Source: Candidatus Segatella intestinihominis (GTDB lineage Bacteria > Bacteroidota > Bacteroidia > Bacteroidales > Bacteroidaceae). From it: a DNA stretch of 64,000 nt. The stretch spans positions 1 to 64,000 of the forward strand of contig URLG01000001.1 of the NCBI GenBank assembly GCA_900548535.1. Direction: 5' to 3'. The notes under the pieces were generated by a model, which made no database searches, had not been told where the DNA came from, and saw only the letters and a program-made list of their open reading frames with translations. The translations under genes were made by a program, and so were the position numbers. Numbering within the stretch: the stretch's first letter is position 1; the number at the start of each line of letters is the position of its first letter. Positions 53,791 to 61,876 of the stretch are shown piece by piece.

Positions 53791-55119
53791 ATGCAGAAGG
53801 TTTTTAGGTTAATAATTATAGGTATTCTAATGAGTGTGCTCGGGGTAGCGTCCCTGAGCGCACAAATTAGGGGATACAACATCGTGGTAACGGTAACTCC
53901 TGACCATCAGGACTGGAACTACAAAGTAGGGGAGAAGGCTAACTTCACCGTCAATGTGCGTAAGAGCGGTACACTGCTCAATAACGTAATGGTGGACTAT
54001 GAGGCTGGACCCGTGATGTTCCCTGATACGAAAAAAAGTATCACTCTGAAGGACGGAACGATGAAATGGAGCGGGGCTTTGAGCAAGCCTGGTTTCTATC
54101 GCTTGAAGGTGGTAGCCCACGTGGACGGCAAGAACTATGAGGGACTTTGCACCGCTGGATTCTCTCCTGAAAAGATTCAGCCATACGCACAGGAACCTAA
54201 GGACTTCGATGCTTTCTGGAAAAAGGCACTGGATGAGGCTCGACAGAATGACCTCAATCCTACCAAGGTGCTGCTGCCAGAGCGTTGTACCAAAGATAAA
54301 AATGTGTATGAAATTAGTTATAACAATAATCGCTGGGGCTCTAAGATGTATGGCATCTTGAGCGTGCCAGTGAAACCGGGCAAGTATCCTGCTTTGCTCC
54401 GTGTGCCTGGTGCTGGCGTTCGCCCTTATAGCGGCGATACCTATACCGCTCCTGCCGAGTGCATCGTGCTGGAGATTGGTATCCACGGCATCCCTGTTAC
54501 GATGGAGCAGAAGGTGTATGATGACCTTGCCAATGCGGCTCTGAATGGTTATTGGGACACCAACCTAGAGAATCCTGACCGCAATGCCTATAAGCGAGTG
54601 GTTACGGGAGCTGTGCGTGGTGTGGACTTCATCGCTAGCTTGCCAGAATGGAATGGTAAGACCATCGGTGTGTCTGGTTCTTCGCAGGGCGGATTTCTCT
54701 CCATCGCTGTGGCTGCGCTCGATAAGCGCATCACTTTCTTGGCTCCTGTTCATGATGCTATGTGCGATTATGAAGCAGAGATTCATGGTGTAGCAGGCGG
54801 ATGGCCTCATTACTTCTACAAGGAGAATAAGAGTCAGGGCGCAGCTTGGAAGGAAGTAAAACTCACAGAAATAGAAAAGGCTCGCTTGGAGGGCGCTCGT
54901 TATTACGACGGTGCCAACTTTGCTCGCCGCATCACCGTGCCAGGCTGGTATAGCTTTGGATACAATGATGAGGTGGTGCCTCCTACTTCTTCCTACGGAC
55001 TCTATAATAGCGTAAAGGCTCCTAAGGCCCTGAGCCTCTATCAGATGACAGGTCATTACTGGTATCAGGAGCAGTGGGATGAATGGCAGAGATTTATCGA
55101 AGATCAACTTCGAAAGTAG
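53791..55119 (+). CDS. CE7-type acetyl esterase
   Basis: 442 aa, signal peptide 1-24 (ending SLSAQ). An N-terminal beta domain (about 28-125) precedes the CE7/AXE1 alpha/beta-hydrolase fold: EPKDFDAFWKKALDEAR, RGVDFIASLPEWNGKTIGVSGSSQGG with nucleophile Ser298, and a C-terminal His near 422 in MTGHYWYQEQW. It removes acetyl groups from oligosaccharides, which lets the mannanases and phosphorylase work on acetylated mannan. First gene of an operon with GH26 and GH130; a heptamer array begins immediately at the base after its stop codon. Confidence 0.9.
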   Translation: MQKVFRLIIIGILMSVLGVASLSAQIRGYNIVVTVTPDHQDWNYKVGEKANFTVNVRKSGTLLNNVMVDYEAGPVMFPDTKKSITLKDGTMKWSGALSKPGFYRLKVVAHVDGKNYEGLCTAGFSPEKIQPYAQEPKDFDAFWKKALDEARQNDLNPTKVLLPERCTKDKNVYEISYNNNRWGSKMYGILSVPVKPGKYPALLRVPGAGVRPYSGDTYTAPAECIVLEIGIHGIPVTMEQKVYDDLANAALNGYWDTNLENPDRNAYKRVVTGAVRGVDFIASLPEWNGKTIGVSGSSQGGFLSIAVAALDKRITFLAPVHDAMCDYEAEIHGVAGGWPHYFYKENKSQGAAWKEVKLTEIEKARLEGARYYDGANFARRITVPGWYSFGYNDEVVPPTSSYGLYNSVKAPKALSLYQMTGHYWYQEQWDEWQRFIEDQLRK

Positions 55120-55140
55120 TTAATAGTTGATAGTTAATAG
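55120..55140. repeat. Heptamer array, three units
   Basis: TTAATAG, TTGATAG, TTAATAG, starting at the first base after the esterase stop codon. A small GC-rich block (CGGCTTCGCCG) separates it from the array at 55165. Confidence 0.8.
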
Positions 55141-55164
55141 CGGCTTCGCCGTATAGCAAGACTG

Positions 55165-55199
55165 CTATAAATTATAAATTGTAAATTATAAATTAAAAT
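55165..55199. repeat. Heptamer array, five units
   Basis: CTATAAA, TTATAAA, TTGTAAA, TTATAAA, TTAAAAT, ending 3 bp before the GH26 start codon, so it forms the translation-initiation region of that gene. Confidence 0.8.
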
Positions 55200-55202
55200 T
55201 AA

Positions 55203-56282
55203 ATGATAAAGAAAATCTTAATGAGCGCAGCTTGCTTGATGGCGATGCAGGGAGCGATGGCGCAGGGTAACCCTCAGTTGAAGGAGCGATTGGAGAAACT
55301 CCAGCAGAAGGGTATCATGCTCGGTCATCAGGACTCGCCTGTATATGGCACCACCTGGAAATGGGACGAGGGCAAGAGCGACGTGCTCCTCGTGGCTGGC
55401 GATTATCCTGCTGTGATGGGATTCGACCTCGGCAAACTGGAATTGGACAGCAAGGAAAACCTTGATGGCGTGCCTTTCGACCGTATGCGCAAGGAGATTC
55501 TGGCACAGTATAATCGTGGCGGAATCGTTACCCTGAGTTGGCATCCTTGGAACCCCGTAACAGGCGAGAATGCCTGGGACCCTAAGGGCGATGCAGTTGC
55601 AGCCGTACTGGCTGGTGGCACACAGGAAAAGAAATTCAACGGATGGTTGAAGAAAGTATCCGACTTCATATTATCACTAAAGACTAATGATGGCAAGCTG
55701 GTGCCTGTCATCTTCCGACCATGGCATGAGATGAATGGTGGATGGTTCTGGTGGGGCGCTAACAGCTGCACCATCGAACAGTATCGCCAACTCTATGTCA
55801 AGACCTATCACACACTTACTGAAGCCGGATGCAACAACATCGTATGGTCTTGGTCGCCTAACCTGAGCGACCAGAAAACCGTGGCCCTCTTCTTGGAGCG
55901 TTATCCGGGAAGCGACTATGTAGACATGATTGGCGTAGATATCTACGAGTTTGACAACAACGATGCCAACTATCAGAAGAACCTGAAGGAGACGATGGAC
56001 GTGATGATGGCAGCAGCCAAGAAGACTGGCAAGATGCCTGCCCTCACCGAGACGGGTTGCCGTGGCATTTCGCAGAAGAAGGACTGGTTTACCCAAGCCC
56101 TCTGGCCTGTGCTCCAACAGTATCCTGTGAGCTACGTGCTCTTTTGGCGCAATGCCTGGGACAAACCTCAGGAGGAAGCCTATCTGCCAGGAGTGGGGGA
56201 TGGTGACATCTGTAAGAACTTCAAGGCGTTCACCGCCAACAAGAAAGTATTACTATCAAAAGACATTAAGAAAATTAAATAA
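55203..56282 (+). CDS. GH26 beta-mannanase (mannobiose-producing)
   Basis: 359 aa, signal peptide MIKKILMSAACLMAMQGAMAQ. GH26 barrel: GHQDSPVYGTTWKW, acid/base Glu176 in FRPWHEMNGGWFWWG and nucleophile Glu283 in ALTETGCRG. No lipobox, so it is periplasmic or secreted. Neighbouring GH130, transporter and epimerase match the known Bacteroides fragilis mannobiose pathway, where the GH26 releases mannobiose. Its stop codon lies 8 bp before the GH130 ATG. Confidence 0.93.
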   Translation: MIKKILMSAACLMAMQGAMAQGNPQLKERLEKLQQKGIMLGHQDSPVYGTTWKWDEGKSDVLLVAGDYPAVMGFDLGKLELDSKENLDGVPFDRMRKEILAQYNRGGIVTLSWHPWNPVTGENAWDPKGDAVAAVLAGGTQEKKFNGWLKKVSDFILSLKTNDGKLVPVIFRPWHEMNGGWFWWGANSCTIEQYRQLYVKTYHTLTEAGCNNIVWSWSPNLSDQKTVALFLERYPGSDYVDMIGVDIYEFDNNDANYQKNLKETMDVMMAAAKKTGKMPALTETGCRGISQKKDWFTQALWPVLQQYPVSYVLFWRNAWDKPQEEAYLPGVGDGDICKNFKAFTANKKVLLSKDIKKIK

Positions 56283-56290
56283 GACTAGAT

Positions 56291-57463
56291 ATGACAACAT
56301 TTCAAGACAAAGTGAAAGCACTTCGCGCTCATCATGAGGAATTGTTGAGCCGTAAGAATGAACCCGTAGAGTGGGGCAATGGCATCTACGAAAAGTATAA
56401 GAACCCTATCCTGACCGCTGAGCATACTCCACTGGAGTGGCGCTACGATTTCGATGAGAAGAGCAACCCATACTTGATGCAGCGCATCATGATGAATGCT
56501 ACGCTCAACTCTGGTGCCATCAAGTGGAACGGCAAGTATATCCTCGTGGTTCGTGTAGAGGGTGCCGACCGCAAGAGCTTCTTTGCTGTGGCTGAGAGCC
56601 CTAACGGTATCGACAACTTCCGTTTCTGGGATGAGCCTATCACCATGCCAGAGGATCTCGTGCCTGCCACCAATATCTATGATATGCGACTTACTGCTCA
56701 CGAGGATGGCTACATCTACGGTGTGTTCTGTGCAGAGCGCCACGATGACAGTCAGCCAGGCGACCTCAGTGCTGCTACTGCTACTGCAGCCATCGCTCGT
56801 ACCAAGGACCTCGTCAACTGGGAGCGTCTTCCTGACTTGAAGACCAAGAGCCAGCAGCGCAATGTGGTGCTCCACCCAGAGTTCGTAGATGGCAAGTATG
56901 CCTTCTATACCCGTCCTCAGGATGGATTCATTGATACAGGCTCTGGTGGCGGTATCGGTTGGGCACTTGTAGATGACATCACCCACGCCGAGATCAAGGA
57001 AGAGAAGATTATCAATGCCCGTCATTACCATACCATCCAGGAGGTAAAGAATGGTGAGGGTCCTCATCCTATCAAGACCGACAAGGGTTGGTTGCACTTG
57101 GCTCACGGTGTGCGTGGTTGTGCGTCAGGCTTGCGCTATGTGCTCTATATGTATATGACTTCTCTCGACGACCCTACAGAGGTAATCGCAGAGCCAGGTG
57201 GCTATCTGTTGGTACCAGAGGGTCCTGAGTATATCGGTGATGTGATGAATGTGGTATTCACCAATGGTTGGATAGCTGACGAGGATGGCAAGGTATTCAT
57301 CTACTATGCTTCTTCTGACACACGTATGCATGTGGCTACTTCTACCATCGACCGTTTGGTAGACTACTGCATGAACACACCAAAGGATGACTACCGCACC
57401 CAGTTCTCTGTAGAGAAGATCAAGGCTTTGGTCGCAAAGAATAAGGAAACATTAAATAAGTGA
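56291..57463 (+). CDS. GH130 4-O-beta-mannosylglucose phosphorylase
   Basis: 390 aa, no signal peptide, cytoplasmic. GH130_1 motifs: KNPILTAEHTPLEWRYDF, MQRIMMNATLNSGAIKW, and Asp131 in NIYDMRLTAHEDGYIYG, the position of the catalytic Asp in the B. fragilis enzyme as I recall it. Also HPEFVDGKYAFYTRPQDGF and LHLAHGVRGCASGLRY. It phosphorolyses mannosyl-beta-1,4-glucose to mannose-1-phosphate and glucose. The epimerase two genes downstream supplies this substrate. Confidence 0.95.
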   Translation: MTTFQDKVKALRAHHEELLSRKNEPVEWGNGIYEKYKNPILTAEHTPLEWRYDFDEKSNPYLMQRIMMNATLNSGAIKWNGKYILVVRVEGADRKSFFAVAESPNGIDNFRFWDEPITMPEDLVPATNIYDMRLTAHEDGYIYGVFCAERHDDSQPGDLSAATATAAIARTKDLVNWERLPDLKTKSQQRNVVLHPEFVDGKYAFYTRPQDGFIDTGSGGGIGWALVDDITHAEIKEEKIINARHYHTIQEVKNGEGPHPIKTDKGWLHLAHGVRGCASGLRYVLYMYMTSLDDPTEVIAEPGGYLLVPEGPEYIGDVMNVVFTNGWIADEDGKVFIYYASSDTRMHVATSTIDRLVDYCMNTPKDDYRTQFSVEKIKALVAKNKETLNK

Positions 57464-57487
57464 TTTTTTATAGGTATTAAGATTGTA

Positions 57488-57543
57488 GGGATTCTTTTCC
57501 TTCGTACGTATTATATTATGTACGAGGGGCGAATCCCTTTTTT
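57488..57543 (+). terminator. Terminator after GH130
   Basis: GGGATTC (57488-57494) against GAATCCC (57531-57537), with inner CGTAC/GTACG pairing and TTTTTT after. It separates GH130 from the transporter gene. Confidence 0.8.
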
Positions 57544-57549
57544 AAATAA

Positions 57550-57577
57550 GTGAAGAGTGAAGAACGAAGAGTGAAGA
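57550..57577. repeat. Heptamer array, four units
   Basis: GTGAAGA, GTGAAGA, ACGAAGA, GTGAAGA. Purine-rich on plus, unlike the AT-rich arrays, but with the same unit length. Confidence 0.85.
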
Positions 57578-57600
57578 ATTCAACGGCTTTACTAATCATA

Positions 57601-57656
57601 AAGTTCAAAGTTCAAAGCTCAAAGTTCAAAGTTCAAAATTAAAAGTTCAAAGTAAA
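57601..57656. repeat. Heptamer array, eight units
   Basis: AAGTTCA repeated with variants AAGCTCA and AAATTAA, ending 3 bp before the transporter ATG at 57660. This is the longest array in the window. Confidence 0.9.
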
Positions 57657-57659
57657 ACA

Positions 57660-59003
57660 ATGGCTAGTATAAAAGAAAAAATTGCTTATGCACTCGGTGA
57701 TGCTGCTGCCGGCGGTATCGTTTGGAAGGTGATGTCTATCGCTTTCCCTCTGTTTTTTACCAATGTCTTCGGACTCTCTTTTGCCGATGCTGCCGTGCTG
57801 ATGCTCGTGGCTCGTATGTTTGATGTGGTAACCGACCCGCTGATGGGTAGTCTTGCCGACCGTACACAGAGCCGTTTCGGTACCTATCGCCCCTGGTTGA
57901 TTTATGGAGCCGTTCCTTTCGGATTGGTTTTTGCGCTCCTGCTCTATACACCGGATTTCGGTCCGGTGGGCAAGCGTATCTATGCCTATGCCCTCTATCT
58001 TCTGATGATGGCGGTATATACGATGGTGAATGTACCTTACGGTTCGTTGCTCGGTGTGATGACCGAAGATGATAATGAGAAGAACCAGTTCTCTTCTTTC
58101 CGTATGGTGGGAGCTTACGCAATGGGTTTTGCAACCCTGCTTTCCTTCCCATATCTCCAGAAGATGGTAGGTGGAAATGCTGCTCATCAGTATGCTGTCA
58201 TTGGTGCCGTACTCGGTATCATTGCTGCCGTGATGACATTGGCTTGTGGACTTCTGACCAAGGAACGTCTCAAGCCAAAGCGTGCCGAGAAGTTCTCTTT
58301 CAGGCAGTTTGCTGACCTCGTTCACAACAAGGCATGGCTCTATATGACTGCCATCGCAGTCTGCACCAACTTCTTCAACGGTTTCCGCTATGCCGTAGCC
58401 GGATATATGTTCGATTACTGTCTGCATGGCAATGTAACCATCGAGGGATTGATTATCAACTATACCGTATTCATGGCATTCGGTGAGGTAACCTGTATGA
58501 TTTTCGGAGGTGTTTCTCCTTGGTTTACCCGTAAGGTAGGCAGCAAACGGATGGCTTTCTTCTGGGCAGCCGTTCTCTGTCTGGTTCTCTCTGTGGCATT
58601 CTTCTTCATCCCGATGAATCCATCTTATATTTGGGTGATGATTGCCTTGGTTGTCCTGACCTCTGTAGGTATCGGTATCTATTCGCCACTGATGTGGTCT
58701 ATGTATGCCGATGTTGCCGACTATCATACCGAGCATTTCGGAACCTCAGCTACTGGTTTGATTTTCTCATCAGGTACGATGAGTCAGAAGTTTGGTACCG
58801 CCATTTCCGGTTCTCTTATCGCCCTTTTCCTGGGTTGGGCAGGTGCCAACATGATTACAGACAGTATGGGTAATACGATGATTGATCCTGCCAGTGTCAC
58901 CGACTCTGTGCTCACGATGGTATGGTCACTCTTCTCACTTTTCCCAGCTGTCATAGCTTTCCTGTTGATGGTACTGTCCTGGAAGTTCCCTATCAAAAAG
59001 TAG
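57660..59003 (+). CDS. GPH-family sugar:cation symporter (mannobiose uptake)
   Basis: 447 aa, about 12 membrane segments. GPH/melibiose-type signature: YALGDAAAGGIVWKVMSIAFPLFFTNVFGL, MFDVVTDPLMGSLADRTQSRFGTYRPWLIYGAVPFGLVF, and ADVADYHTEHFGTSATGLIFSSGTMSQKFGTAISG. It imports a disaccharide with Na+ or H+; the neighbours (GH26 before, epimerase 32 bp after) point to mannobiose. Preceded by a terminator and two heptamer arrays, so promoter or read-through needs to be settled. Confidence 0.92.
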   Translation: MASIKEKIAYALGDAAAGGIVWKVMSIAFPLFFTNVFGLSFADAAVLMLVARMFDVVTDPLMGSLADRTQSRFGTYRPWLIYGAVPFGLVFALLLYTPDFGPVGKRIYAYALYLLMMAVYTMVNVPYGSLLGVMTEDDNEKNQFSSFRMVGAYAMGFATLLSFPYLQKMVGGNAAHQYAVIGAVLGIIAAVMTLACGLLTKERLKPKRAEKFSFRQFADLVHNKAWLYMTAIAVCTNFFNGFRYAVAGYMFDYCLHGNVTIEGLIINYTVFMAFGEVTCMIFGGVSPWFTRKVGSKRMAFFWAAVLCLVLSVAFFFIPMNPSYIWVMIALVVLTSVGIGIYSPLMWSMYADVADYHTEHFGTSATGLIFSSGTMSQKFGTAISGSLIALFLGWAGANMITDSMGNTMIDPASVTDSVLTMVWSLFSLFPAVIAFLLMVLSWKFPIKK

Positions 59004-59035
59004 AATGAAATAAGACTAATAATCACTATAGGAAA

Positions 59036-60217
59036 ATGGAAAACTTGAAAGAAACAATGAAGGATGTCTTGGAAAACAACATCCTCAATTATTGGATTCA
59101 CAAAGTGAAAGATGAAGAAAACGGTGGTTTCTACGGACGTGTTGATGGCAACGACCAGGTACACCCGGAAGCCGAGAAAGGCGCTGTGATGAATGCCCGC
59201 ATTCTTTGGGCGTTCTCCGCCGCTTACCGTGTGCTCAAGAAACCGGAGTATCTGGAGGCAGCCACCCGTGCCAAGGAATATGTGCGTGACCATTTCCTGG
59301 ACAAGGAGTATGGAGGCATCTACTGGAGCGTGGACTACAAAGGTAATCCGCTTGATACCAAGAAGCAGACCTACGCCATCGGTTTTGCCATCTATGGTTT
59401 CTCCGAGTATGCCCGTGCCACTGGCGACAAGGAGGCTCTTGATATCGCCATTTCTCTCTATCACGATATCGAACAGCACGCCTTCGATGCCAAGAACAAT
59501 GGATATATCGAGGCTTTGACCCGTGAGTGGAATCCGATAGCGGATATGCGTCTATCTGATAAGGATGAGAATGGTTCTCGCACGATGAATACCCATCTCC
59601 ACATCATCGAGCCTTACACCAACCTCTATCGTGTATGGAAGACTCCGGAGCTGGAGAAGAGCATTCGCAATCTGCTCGACATCTTCACCGATAAGCTCTT
59701 GAATAAGCAGACTTATCACCTAGACCTCTTCTTCAACGACGAGTGGGAGGGCAAACGCAATATTGAGAGCTATGGTCATGATATTGAGGCTTCTTGGTTG
59801 CTCCATGAGACTGCCCTCGTATTGGGTGATAAGGAGGTGCTCCGCAACGTCGAGCGCATTATCCGTCGCATAGCCGAGGCAGCCGATGAGGGACTGCGTC
59901 CAGATGGCAGTATGGTATATGAGCACTGGAAGGACGGCGACAAGTTCGACCTCCAACGCCAATGGTGGGTGCAGTGTGAGAACATCATCGGCCACATCGA
60001 TCTCTACCAGTACTTCCGTACCGACGAGAACTTGGAGGTGGCTATCCGTTGCTGGAACTATGTGGCAAAGCATCTCATGGATAGCAAAAACGGAGAGTGG
60101 CACTGGGCTATCCTCGAAGACGGTAGCGTCAACAAGGAGGATGACAAGGCTGGTTTCTGGAAGTGTCCTTACCACAACAGCCGTATGTGTCTAGAACTTA
60201 TCGAACGAGAATATTAA
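59036..60217 (+). CDS. Cellobiose 2-epimerase (AGE superfamily)
   Basis: 393 aa, (alpha/alpha)6 barrel. Catalytic-type His motifs: NTHLHIIEPYTNLYRVW, SYGHDIEASWLLHETAL and CENIIGHIDLYQYF, plus DGSMVYEHWKDGDKFDLQRQWWVQ. It interconverts the reducing-end glucose and mannose of beta-1,4 disaccharides, here mannobiose to mannosylglucose for GH130. Last gene of the mannan locus, closed by a very long hairpin. Confidence 0.95.
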   Translation: MENLKETMKDVLENNILNYWIHKVKDEENGGFYGRVDGNDQVHPEAEKGAVMNARILWAFSAAYRVLKKPEYLEAATRAKEYVRDHFLDKEYGGIYWSVDYKGNPLDTKKQTYAIGFAIYGFSEYARATGDKEALDIAISLYHDIEQHAFDAKNNGYIEALTREWNPIADMRLSDKDENGSRTMNTHLHIIEPYTNLYRVWKTPELEKSIRNLLDIFTDKLLNKQTYHLDLFFNDEWEGKRNIESYGHDIEASWLLHETALVLGDKEVLRNVERIIRRIAEAADEGLRPDGSMVYEHWKDGDKFDLQRQWWVQCENIIGHIDLYQYFRTDENLEVAIRCWNYVAKHLMDSKNGEWHWAILEDGSVNKEDDKAGFWKCPYHNSRMCLELIEREY

Positions 60218-60220
60218 ACA

Positions 60221-60264
60221 TAAAACAAGAAATGCGCCGAATTTTCGGCGCATTTCTTGTTTTA
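60221..60264. terminator. Terminator with 21-bp perfect inverted repeat
   Basis: Arms at 60221-60241 and 60244-60264 are exactly complementary, with CGCCGAA/TTCGGCG at the tip and AAAACAAG/CTTGTTTT at the base. It ends the epimerase gene and could work in both directions. Confidence 0.93.
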
Positions 60265-60275
60265 TACCCATAATA

Positions 60276-60308
60276 TTTGTTTATTCCAAATAATAATTGT
60301 ACTTTTGC
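60276..60308 (+). promoter_or_regulatory. Deoxynucleoside kinase promoter
   Basis: TTTG (60276-60279) and TACTTTTGC (60300-60308), spacer 20. It excludes a start at 60277 for the first kinase. Confidence 0.75.
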
Positions 60309-60351
60309 ACACTATGAAGCGAAATCCTCCTTTTTTTATGGAAGGAGCGTA

Positions 60352-60386
60352 TTGTTAATTCTTAATTATAAATTCTTAATTAAATC
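60352..60386. repeat. Heptamer array, five units
   Basis: TTGTTAA, TTCTTAA, TTATAAA, TTCTTAA, TTAAATC, ending 1 bp before the ATG of the first kinase. Confidence 0.85.
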
Positions 60387-60387
60387 A

Positions 60388-61011
60388 ATGTATATAGCAG
60401 TTGCAGGAAACATCGGTAGCGGAAAGACCACCCTTACCAAGATGCTCGCCAAGCACTATGGCTGGCGCAAGTATCTGGAGCCCGTGGCAGAGAATCCCTA
60501 TATCGATGACTATTACAAGGACATACCCCGATGGGCACTCAATATGGAGGTGTTCTATCTCAAGCAGCGATTCAAGAACCTGCTGGAGATACAGCACAGT
60601 CCCGATACGGTAATACAAGACCGCACCATCTTTGAGGGCGTATATGTCTTTGCCGCCAACAACAAGGCGATGGGCAATATGGATCAGCGCGACTTCGATA
60701 CCTACATGGAACTCTTCGAGTCTATGATGGAGGTGGTGGAAATGCCAAAGCTGATGATCTATCTTCGCTCCTCCGTGCCTCATCTAGTGCAGAACATCCA
60801 GAAGCGAGGCAGAGACTATGAGCAGAAGATGCCTATCGACTATCTGGAGGGCATCAATCGCCTCTATGAGGACTTCATCATGAATAAGTACAAGGGCAGC
60901 GTGCTCATCGTGGATGTAGACAATCTCGATTTCGAGCATAATCCCAAGCAGTTTGGTGACATCATTGACAAGATAGATGCCAAGCTCTATGGCTTATTCC
61001 CTAATTCTTAA
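60388..61011 (+). CDS. Deoxynucleoside kinase 1
   Basis: 207 aa from ATG 60388 (MYIAVAGNIGSGKTTLTKML). A longer in-frame start at 60277 lies on the promoter and through the heptamer array and is rejected. P-loop GNIGSGKT; EPVAENPYIDDYY; the DRTIFEG motif (VIQDRTIFEGVYVFA); LRSSVPHLVQNIQKRGRDYEQ lid region. It phosphorylates deoxynucleosides (probably purine) for dNTP salvage. The second kinase gene starts 37 bp later. Its last codons (AAT TCT TAA) run into the next heptamer array. Confidence 0.93.
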   Translation: MYIAVAGNIGSGKTTLTKMLAKHYGWRKYLEPVAENPYIDDYYKDIPRWALNMEVFYLKQRFKNLLEIQHSPDTVIQDRTIFEGVYVFAANNKAMGNMDQRDFDTYMELFESMMEVVEMPKLMIYLRSSVPHLVQNIQKRGRDYEQKMPIDYLEGINRLYEDFIMNKYKGSVLIVDVDNLDFEHNPKQFGDIIDKIDAKLYGLFPNS

Positions 61012-61039
61012 TTATTAATTATTAATTGTTAATTCTTCA
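61005..61039. repeat. Heptamer array, five units, supplying the stop codon of kinase 1
   Basis: TTCTTAA, TTATTAA, TTATTAA, TTGTTAA, TTCTTCA. The first unit contains the TAA stop (61009-61011) of the upstream gene; the array ends 9 bp before the ATG of kinase 2. Confidence 0.88.
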
Positions 61040-61048
61040 TTAGAACAG

Positions 61049-61669
61049 ATGCATATAGCAATAGCAGGAAATATAGGTAGCGGCAAGACTACGTTAACAA
61101 AGATGCTTGCCAAGAGATATGGCTGGAAGGCAAACTTCGAGCCAGTGGATAATAATCCTTATCTCGCTGATTATTATAAGGATATGGAGCGTTGGTCGTT
61201 CAATCTCCAAATTTACTTCTTGAACAAGCGATTCCATGATGTGGTGGAGATTTCTCGCAGCAACGAGACCATCGTCCAGGACCGCACCATCTTCGAGGAT
61301 GCCCGCATCTTCGCCCCTAATCTGCACGATATCGGCATGATGAGCGACCGTGATTTCGCCAATTATACCGACCTATTCGACCTTATGATTAGCTTGGTGA
61401 AGCTCCCTGACCTCATGATTTACATCAAAAGCAGCATTCCAACATTGGTGAAGCATATCGAGAAGCGAGGCAGAGATTTCGAGAAGAGCATCCGCATTGA
61501 CTACCTCCAGGGCTTGAACAATCGCTATGAGGATTGGATCAAAAACTATAAGGGCAAGCTCATCATTGTGGATGGTGACAATCTAGAGTTTGGAGAGAAT
61601 CCCGAGGATTTCCGCAAGATAACCGACCTCATCGATGCCGAGCTCTTTGGTCTCTTCCCAGCAGAATAG
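61049..61669 (+). CDS. Deoxynucleoside kinase 2
   Basis: 206 aa. Same build as the neighbour: MHIAIAGNIGSGKTTLTKMLAKRYGW, EPVDNNPYLADYY, VQDRTIFEDARIFA, IKSSIPTLVKHIEKRGRDFEK. Roughly half of its residues match kinase 1, so the pair arose by tandem duplication. In lactobacilli such pairs form dAK/dGK heterodimers; an equivalent split of specificity here is an inference. Followed by a terminator. Confidence 0.93.
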   Translation: MHIAIAGNIGSGKTTLTKMLAKRYGWKANFEPVDNNPYLADYYKDMERWSFNLQIYFLNKRFHDVVEISRSNETIVQDRTIFEDARIFAPNLHDIGMMSDRDFANYTDLFDLMISLVKLPDLMIYIKSSIPTLVKHIEKRGRDFEKSIRIDYLQGLNNRYEDWIKNYKGKLIIVDGDNLEFGENPEDFRKITDLIDAELFGLFPAE

Positions 61670-61697
61670 AATGAAAAATAAAAAACACAGAAATATC

Positions 61698-61750
61698 TAA
61701 AAAGCGGCAGGGCGTATCTAGAAAAACTGGATACGACCTGTCGTTTTTTT
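61698..61750 (+). terminator. Terminator after kinase 2
   Basis: AAAGCGGCAGGGCGTATC and GATACGACCTGTCGTTTTTT pair over about 15 bp with G-T pairs, followed by a T-run. Confidence 0.85.
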
Positions 61751-61777
61751 GTTTTTATACCTAAATTTCGGCTCACT

Positions 61778-61798
61778 TTTAACATTTAACATTTAAAA
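61778..61798. repeat. Heptamer array, three units
   Basis: TTTAACA, TTTAACA, TTTAAAA, in the nuo upstream region, 26 bp before the -7 box. Confidence 0.7.
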
Positions 61799-61823
61799 AG
61801 CACATTCTTTCAGAATTATTTGT

Positions 61824-61832
61824 TACCTTTGC
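61824..61832 (+). promoter_or_regulatory. nuo operon promoter -7 box
   Basis: TACCTTTGC at 61824-61832; leader about 40 nt; no strict -33 TTTG. Confidence 0.6.
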
Positions 61833-61876
61833 ACTCGCTTAGAAGCATTTATATAAAATAACGTTATAACAAATTT

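Noticed and set aside
57550..57656. Possible CRISPR-like repeats before the transporter gene
   Set aside because: Units are 7 bp and directly adjacent with no spacers; no cas genes.
60277..60387. N-terminal extension of deoxynucleoside kinase 1
   Set aside because: It would cover the -33/-7 promoter and the heptamer array; the P-loop protein begins properly at 60388.
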